Below, piece after piece: positions 57,893 through 64,000 of a DNA stretch of 64,000 nt (its first letter is position 1; every line of letters begins with the position of its first letter). A program made the position numbers and the translations under genes. The DNA comes from Scytalidium lignicola. Taxonomy: Eukaryota > Ascomycota > Leotiomycetes. The notes under the pieces are model-generated. The model was not told the DNA's origin, ran no database searches, and saw nothing but the letters and a program-made list of their open reading frames with translations. Location: assembly GCA_002812745.2 (NCBI GenBank), contig NCSJ02000049.1, forward strand, positions 118,464 to 182,463, given 5' to 3'.

Positions 57893-59570
57893 CTAGGCTG
57901 AGGCTGATCCTGAACCGCCGCCAAACCAACCGGTGAAACCGGATTTCATCGCCTTCATACCTTCTTCTTTTGCTTTCTCCTCCATTGCTGCTTCTTCTTT
58001 CAACCACTTCTCACCATTCTCGCGGATCTCTTTCTCTAGTGCTTCGTAATTTCTTTGCCCGCGTTCACGAGCCATATCTTGCAGCATCTTCCCTTGCGCA
58101 AAAGCCTCAGCTGGTGTTTGCTCTGCGGGATCCATCATCATTGGTTGATGCTTCACACCAAGCGCATTGGTAAGAAGTCCTAAGCCGGATCTCTTCGGCC
58201 GCTTCTTCTGTTCTTCAGCGAGTTGTTCCTGGAACTTCTTCCGTGCGATGACCTCTCGCCGAGCAAATTCAGTTGGTATGTGTTTCCCGTCGAAGGACTG
58301 AAGAGTTTTTCGGACATCAGGATCTGCCATAGTATGGATATATTCGAGGAAGGGTATTAGTGAAACCAATTCTTTATCTTTGGGATCACCACCCCATTTG
58401 GGTAGGATAATCGCGTTTTCAGGTTGGTGTTTTGCATGGGCTGATTTTGTATCTATTAAAATGACTTTGGAGAGGTCTCGGTTCAAGTAGGAGAGGTCCT
58501 AGAGCATGATTAGCTAGAAAGCAATTTTCAACAGGTCGCCGCCTACAAACCTTGACATATTCGCCATTTTCATAAAGTGTAGCTTCCCGGAAAAGTGGCC
58601 AAGTCACAATATGGTACGGATCCAGCTTTCGAATAATAGGCTCAGCCACTGCCCAAGGTTGACTTGTGAAGATAACTAGCTCATAATATTGACTGAGATA
58701 TCTTAAGAAGTAGTCAACTCCAGGACGTTTTGCCAACCTCCATCCGTGCTCTCTAGTCCATTCGTTGTGGATCAATAGATCCTCTAAACTCAAAACTAAT
58801 GTATATGGGCGCTCGAATATTGGATCGACATCGGGGAGTAGTTTTCGAAAAGCAGGTTCGTTGTAGTAGCTGATCTGATCACCAAGTCGAGCCTTTGCAC
58901 GGTTCCACATTAAACCTAATCCCCACCCGGAAGGTGCATCTGCATATTTCTTTTCTTCCTCTTCCGACTCCCAGTTTCTTCCTAAGTATACAGTCCCTGC
59001 TATAGAAAGGATAGCAAAAGAAGCGTACATATAGTTTGCAGCACGAGCTCGCTTCCTCTCTGACGAAGATATATAGGCTGATGCAGGTAATTCTCCCCGA
59101 CTACGGCCACCTATGTGAGGTTCCGCAGCCTCTTCCGCTTCTGTCGGATCGATGCGGTCACGTTTTGAAGACCTATCGCTTGTTTCGAACTCCAGCGTAG
59201 ATGGAATCCCTTGTGTGAGATCTGGTAGTGGCTGATTTGGAGTTTCTGAGCCGGTAGTAGCAGAAGATTCAGGATCGGATTGTGATGATGCGTTTTGAGA
59301 TGATGCAGCAGCTTCAGCCGCAGCCTTTTGACGTTCTGCCTTTGCCTTCTGAGCTGCTTCAAAAGGAGATGAAGGAGCTGGAGACTTGGATGCATTCGAG
59401 ATAGAGCTACCAGTATCTTTTGAGGCATCCAATGGTTTATTAGGACGATGGTTTGACTTGTTATTTCTAGCCATACCTCGAGTCCATAACGTAGAAGGTA
59501 TTCGAACACCAGCTGCGTTTGCTCGCGCTGCAGAAGCGTTCAGTGAACGCGCCGCTGCTCTTAATAACAT
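57893..59570 (-). CDS. TIM50: Mitochondrial import inner membrane translocase Tim50
   Basis: Predicted 541-aa protein from exons 59570-58551 and 58498-57893 (52-base intron joining EYVK-DLSYLNRDLSKVILID). The N-terminus MLLRAAARSLNASAARANA is a mitochondrial presequence. A low-complexity Ser/Ala/Gln-rich stretch follows, then one membrane helix (YASFAILSIAGTVYLG) and the FCP1-like domain of Tim50: LVLSLEDLLIHNEWTREHGW, DYFLRYLSQYYELVIFTSQP, LPKWGGDPKD and LVSLIPFLEYIH. The phosphatase DxDxT motif is not preserved, as usual for Tim50. The C-terminal tail is helical and ends in a Gly-rich stretch. Tim50 receives precursors in the intermembrane space for TIM23. The ATG at 59570 is chosen because the frame upstream is entered only by TTG. 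Confidence 0.96.
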
Positions 59571-60146
59571 CTTAGGCAAACGCTCGATACAATATCGACG
59601 GCTTCAAGGACAAACCGCGAACTGGTTGGTTCGCATTGATACCTTTTAAAAGACACTCGCAGCTTCTTCGTTCTCAAGGGTCACGCCAAATAATTTCGAA
59701 CAATCTTCTACGGTGACCTATCCCACACTAAACGAATTTCTAGCGTCTTCCGATGGCGCATTTAAATTCGACCGCCCCCTCACCTCTCCTCTTCTCTCCA
59801 TAAAGTTGATCACCCAGACTCTAGAAATTTGACTCAACGCTCCCTTCTCCCGTGGACGATCAGAGTTGTATTGGCTGGGGAGACGAACAATGGCCAGTTC
59901 AAGAAGTGTATGCTAGAGCGGTGCTTTTTCAAGCACCGCTCGAATTGCATATATCTCCCGTTACTTGCCGATATTTCATATCGATCACAAACTCTGATTC
60001 GAGACCCCTCCATAGCCAGCTACTCTGTGAATAATCCTGACAATCATATTTGAAATTTACACACAATTCTTCATATTTCTCACTCTGAACGTCACATTGC
60101 CTCAGAAACCAGATCGACCAAAGATTGTCCATTATCACCCGTACAA
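59571..60146. other. Divergent promoter, TIM50 and F-box-like gene
   Basis: 575 bases between two divergent start codons. No known site stands out. Confidence 0.5.
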
Positions 60147-61118
60147 ATGCCCAAATCCCTGAAAAAGCGCGTTCGTGGCGTCGTGCCAATCCAATCGAAC
60201 CCAATCCAATCGAGCGCCAATATATCCTCTACGCCAATCTCATCTCAATGCCCATCAGCATATCCTTCCGAAGATGAGAGTGAAGGGCCCAGCGCTTCTA
60301 AGAAAACAACGTTTCCTTTTCTCTCACTTCCCTCGGAATTGCGCCACAAGATCTACTGCTTGACCTTCCAATCCTGCCCTCAAGTCCTTGACCTCGACCC
60401 ATCAACGTTCAACATTTTAACCCGCACTAATATTCGCGCCCTCTTCCTGGTTTCAAGGCAGATTCACGAAGAAGTTTCACATGCTTTCTTCAGCATACAT
60501 ACTTTCCGCATTTTCCCAACACATCCGGGCCGATACTTTAAAACCAAAAAACCACTGCTTGCGCGTCTACCTTCACACTACAGAGCTTCTATCGTTACTT
60601 TGGAATTGCGCCTTGGACCGGGCTGGAACAACCCACCTCGAGGATGGATCGTAAATCCGGCTCTTGGGTTGCGAGATTGCCAGAACGTGAGAGTATTGAA
60701 GGTTTTTGTAGAATGTGACCCTAGTGATGGAATTTTCAAGGGATTTAGACATAGTGACGGGTTTTACGAGAGGTTTTCACAAGACCTACTATGCGAGATC
60801 TTGCTTGAGGTACCATCTATCAAAGTGGTGGAGTTTGATGCCTGGAGCTCTGTAAAGAGAGGAGGGGATATGATCAGGAGCCTTTTACAAGCCGTTGGAC
60901 AGTTTGAGAATAAGATGATTGCTTGGGGTCCAGAGAGGGGATGGGATGCCGACGAAGATGGGAAAGATTGGCTGGATGTTACACTATTGAAGATGGATCC
61001 CGAGGTTCATGCGCGGTTTTCCAATCATTCTTTGCTGAAAAAGCGGAACTCTTTGGGAAGTGACATGTCTGATACTGATCTTCTAGTTCGCGGAGTTGGA
61101 GATTTAACTGTCCACTGA
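60147..61118 (+). CDS. F-box-like fungal protein
   Basis: Single-exon 323-aa protein. Residues about 56-75, FPFLSLPSELRHKIYCLTF, match the F-box-like start common in filamentous-fungal proteins (LP.ELR..IY). It is followed by NIRALFLVSRQIHEEVSHAFFS, the usual continuation of that family. F-box proteins link substrates to SCF ubiquitin ligases, but many of these fungal proteins have no known partner. The N-terminus is basic (MPKSLKKRVRG) and Ser/Pro-rich, with a short internal repeat (IQSNPIQS). No leucine-rich or WD repeats are seen after the motif. Confidence 0.85.
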   Translation: MPKSLKKRVRGVVPIQSNPIQSSANISSTPISSQCPSAYPSEDESEGPSASKKTTFPFLSLPSELRHKIYCLTFQSCPQVLDLDPSTFNILTRTNIRALFLVSRQIHEEVSHAFFSIHTFRIFPTHPGRYFKTKKPLLARLPSHYRASIVTLELRLGPGWNNPPRGWIVNPALGLRDCQNVRVLKVFVECDPSDGIFKGFRHSDGFYERFSQDLLCEILLEVPSIKVVEFDAWSSVKRGGDMIRSLLQAVGQFENKMIAWGPERGWDADEDGKDWLDVTLLKMDPEVHARFSNHSLLKKRNSLGSDMSDTDLLVRGVGDLTVH

Positions 61119-61295
61119 ACCGGTGCTGTTACCCTGCTGTATTATATACATACTGCATTATATATTTTTGAAAATACTAGGCTAGGTACAATGATACTCC
61201 TCTGAACAGATCCTACTCGCTAAAAGAGAGATAATATATATTACAAATCTTTCGCGCTCGGCGAGCAATTCGTCGAGACACGTAAATTAGTGCCG

Positions 61296-63050
61296 TCACC
61301 TCTCGCCTTCNTTTTTTTCTCCTGTAATATTCAACCTCCCATTGCTTCTGTATAAGAGTTCCTCTAGGGCTGGCGCCTCCATTATAGGGGATAGCAATGG
61401 GTGTGACATCTTCTTGCTCAAGCATGTCAATGGTCTCAACTTTTTAGCCCTATTGGTTGGCGTAAATGCACCAATAAAGGACAATAGACCATAAGCAACC
61501 ACAACCACAACGGTAACGAGATCCACAATATGGACAACCCACCACATATGCTGTGTTCCCAACTTGCAGTTCACAAATTCATACTTCCACTCCCAGGACT
61601 TTTGATCAAACCAGAGGGACAGCAATCCAGCATTCCCCTCAAAGTCTCCCATCATACTTCTAACTGTAACCTCTCTCAACCCAGGTAAAGACGGCGCATC
61701 ATTAATTCCCGCGCTGCTCGCATCGACAAACCTTCTCGCTTCCCACTTTTTATCATCGATTTCAATGGATTGGTTGATATAATGGTAAATATCACACCCC
61801 TCATGATCATGACCATTAAGAATCAAGCCCTTCCGTCCCATTCCTCTCCCTGGATTCTCAACGTTTCCGCTCATTCCAAATATTCCTTCTAGGAAGCCCT
61901 TTGATGCATCGGCAGATAGGTGATTCTGTTCTTTGATACCATAATTGAAATGTTCTTCGTTAAAGAAGTCGAAGAACGGCCCATCAACGCAGATGCCGGC
62001 CTCTTTATAAAGCGGAATATGGGTTAGCACAATGGTAAAATGGGCAGGACGAGAGACATCGTGTGAGGTACTGATTATGTCGTTAAGGAAGCGGTAGGTT
62101 TCATCTTGGAGGTCTTTCGAGGAGGCTGGTGTATCAAGGTTCATGTCGTTTAGGACTACAATGCGAAGTTCAGGTATGTCCTTTTGAGGAGGTGTCTCTA
62201 TTTCTTGGGTCGTTGTATTTGCTGGCTGAGCGTTGAGAGGGAGTTGGAAGCGGAGCTCGTAGTTTGCTTTGCCGAAGACTCGGACAAAGCGTTCTATACG
62301 TTCGGGAGAGAGGTCCCCAGCATACCCAATATCATGGTTGCCAGCAACGTTTATGAGCCGTCTTTTCCATTCGGCTGCATCCTGCCCAAGGATCTTGACA
62401 TCTTGGTAATTATAGCTGGGGTCAGATGCCACTTCATCAGGCACACGTTCAGCATGCCGAAACACCCTGTTCCAATATCGCCATGCGCGGTTCTCAAATT
62501 CCGTATTATCTATCCACTGACTCCCGACTAGGTCGCCAAGTACGGTAACATGGGTTGGATTCGTCCACCAATGCAATCTTCTATAGATATGGCCCAAGTA
62601 GTAGTCGTTCCCAACATGATCCAACCGTTTGCGGTAAACTCCGAGCGCTTTCGGTATATCGTCGAGGGAAAAGTCTACTAGATCATGCAGACTGTGCCGT
62701 AAGCGCTGTAATGGAGAGTGCTGTGTGCCTTCAAGCAACAGAGCATCTCGCCAGAACTTAGATAAATTAGGAAGATTCACCGCTTCGATGTTGCGAATAG
62801 TGGAGTCGCCTTCGAGTTGAGGGTCTCCCAATGCGAGTAGTCTAAATGGTGCAACTGTCGTTTCGTCATATAAAGAGGGGATAAAATGCTGCCGTGCTGT
62901 ATTGAGGAATGCAGAGCGGGTATCGTGGTTAGGGGAAGGAAATGCACAACCGTGAAAGACTGGGTATAAATACAGATAGAAAGAGAGTGAAAATGCTGCT
63001 GGCACTAGAATTAGCAGTCCATTGCGAAGGACAGCACACAACCGCGACAT
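61296..63050 (-). CDS. Cdc1/Ted1-family metallophosphoesterase (GPI remodelling)
   Basis: Reads as 584 aa in one exon. An N-terminal hydrophobic anchor (LLILVPAAFSLSFYLYLYPV) precedes a calcineurin-like phosphoesterase with LLALGDPQLEGD, VTVLGDLVGSQW, INVAGNHDIGY, VLTHIPLYKEAG and ILNGHDHEGCD supplying the two-metal ligands. A second hydrophobic segment (WWVVHIVDLVTVVVVVAYGL) is near the C-terminus. Yeast Ted1 and Cdc1 and mammalian PGAP5 remove ethanolamine phosphate from GPI mannose in the ER/Golgi. After residue about 540 the annotated frame seems wrong. The neighbouring frame (61213-61425) reads MLEQEDVTPIAIPYNGGASP and GTLIQKQWEVEYYRRKK, a much more protein-like tail. Adding one base to the T5 run at 61441-61445 would join them. 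An N (61311) also lies in the tail. The ATG at 63050 is the first in frame. Confidence 0.9.
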   Translation of the reverse strand: MSRLCAVLRNGLLILVPAAFSLSFYLYLYPVFHGCAFPSPNHDTRSAFLNTARQHFIPSLYDETTVAPFRLLALGDPQLEGDSTIRNIEAVNLPNLSKFWRDALLLEGTQHSPLQRLRHSLHDLVDFSLDDIPKALGVYRKRLDHVGNDYYLGHIYRRLHWWTNPTHVTVLGDLVGSQWIDNTEFENRAWRYWNRVFRHAERVPDEVASDPSYNYQDVKILGQDAAEWKRRLINVAGNHDIGYAGDLSPERIERFVRVFGKANYELRFQLPLNAQPANTTTQEIETPPQKDIPELRIVVLNDMNLDTPASSKDLQDETYRFLNDIISTSHDVSRPAHFTIVLTHIPLYKEAGICVDGPFFDFFNEEHFNYGIKEQNHLSADASKGFLEGIFGMSGNVENPGRGMGRKGLILNGHDHEGCDIYHYINQSIEIDDKKWEARRFVDASSAGINDAPSLPGLREVTVRSMMGDFEGNAGLLSLWFDQKSWEWKYEFVNCKLGTQHMWWVVHIVDLVTVVVVVAYGLLSFIGAFTPTNRAKKLRPLTCLSKKMSHPLLSPIMEAPALEELLYRSNGRLNITGEKXEGER

Positions 63051-64000
63051 GAAGACGACTGCATTGAGCACGGTGACATGCAGAGGGACAGATTGTCTTG
63101 TGAGAGACTGAAGATCGAAAGGGGGGAAGAAGTAGCAGTCGCGTAGTTCTGGTCGAGACCCTGCCAGGTACCAGCACGTTATTGTGGGACAGACGTGGCG
63201 CCCCCTTTACGCCACACCTATCACTGACGACAGCCTCACGCTAGTCTACTTCAGGGACATGCACCTGCTACCAGATGTCTAACGTTGATGAATAGTTAGT
63301 ATATCAGCCTGTTGATGAAATGTTGAGATTGTAACCTTCATCACATATCTATTTAGTTGTTAACTTAGAAGAGTCAGACCTCCCTGAATTCAAAATAACT
63401 TCCAAAACGAGAAGATGGGTTAATGGCCAGGTGGTGGTTCCCAAGTGCAGAAACATTAGTGGGTGTGCATATTTGAAAATGAACCCAGACTATTCATTTT
63501 ACCAAGCCTAGAAAAATGTTCATCATACGTATTAAATTTGATGCTGCATCTTCCAACTTCAGCGAGTCAGAAAGAAGTACCAATCGACCACGAATATCAT
63601 GACAGCTACGCTAGATGTTGACACAGCTCTGAGACATTCAGAATATTAACTGCAACTTGGTTGATAGCGGAGGTCAAGGAATATCATAATGGGATTGTTA
63701 CTCTAGCTATGGTTTGATGGAGAAAAGGTACTATCCCGGTCAACTAGAAGATACAATCCTACAAAACATGTTGTGATTATAATAAATGTTAGAAGGGTTA
63801 AGCAACCATTATTATTTTCATTATTTTCGAATTCCTTGTGGCTGTCAATTTTCTAGTTGTTTATCGTTTTGCAGATCTTCTACACACTCGTAGGTTCTAA
63901 AGATACACATTTCCTTCAAGTAGGCGGACAATTATGATACAACCATAATCCATCCATTTGATTTGTTGAGCTTTGCATATTGTGATAAATATATTCNTGA
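63051..64000. other. Upstream of the phosphoesterase gene; window end
   Basis: About 950 bases, AT-rich after 63300, with an N at 63997. No gene seen; any neighbour lies beyond the window. Confidence 0.45.

Noticed and set aside
1..64000. tRNA genes and CRISPR arrays
   Set aside because: No B-box (GGTTCGANNCC) with matching A-box and acceptor stem was found by eye, and no regularly spaced direct repeats occur; CRISPR is not expected in a fungal nuclear genome.

Overview
This is nuclear DNA of a filamentous ascomycete (Pezizomycotina). Most genes carry short introns of about 50-150 bases with GTANGT-type donors, and several are single-copy fungal housekeeping genes that read as full length once spliced: MTC1, WSS1, YTH1, VPS53, TRR1, GUP1, RPL23, RPD3, RPN11 and TIM50. 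The style resembles Leotiomycetes, but I cannot fix the class from sequence alone. I see no CRISPR array, no rRNA and no convincing tRNA. Fifteen isolated N characters, most of them immediately 5' of a homopolymer, point to homopolymer uncertainty in the assembly, and two genes have frame breaks.

Layout. 0.4-4.6 kb: a LicD-type phosphotransferase and an NCS1 purine-cytosine permease whose frame is broken near the 3' end. 4.6-8.9 kb: AT-rich intergenic DNA with GTAC-containing short repeats. 8.9-9.2 kb: a small cysteine-containing secreted protein. 9.6-14.7 kb: a divergent pair, a 950-aa AT-hook protein (minus) and MTC1 (plus). 16.0-22.6 kb: WSS1 protease, a DUF1776 protein and YTH1. 23.0-25.0 kb: a decayed element with inverted arms of about 200-290 bases. 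25.0-27.2 kb: GC-richer DNA with no recognised gene.

27.2-28.6 kb holds a GH18 chitinase-like gene in which the catalytic glutamate is replaced by histidine. 29.3-37.7 kb is a plus-strand run of VPS53, TRR1 and GUP1. 38.3-45.0 kb holds a ZIP metal transporter and a six-exon ABCC transporter, both on the minus strand. 45.9-51.5 kb holds RPL23, RPD3 and RPN11; RPD3 and RPN11 share a divergent promoter with an inverted pair of proteasome-box-like sites. 51.5-57.9 kb is a long gene-poor stretch with decayed reading frames, including a possible Clr5-type relic. 57.9-63.1 kb holds TIM50 and an F-box-like protein (divergent), and a Cdc1/Ted1-family phosphoesterase.

The genes do not form a metabolic cluster. 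Functions are scattered: membrane traffic, proteasome, chromatin, translation, mitochondrial import, redox, DNA-protein crosslink repair and GPI-anchor remodelling. I see no convincing new multi-gene system. The best leads are the chitinase-like protein without its catalytic acid, the fold-back element, the small secreted protein, the paired sites between RPD3 and RPN11, and an in-frame stop-free intron inside YTH1.
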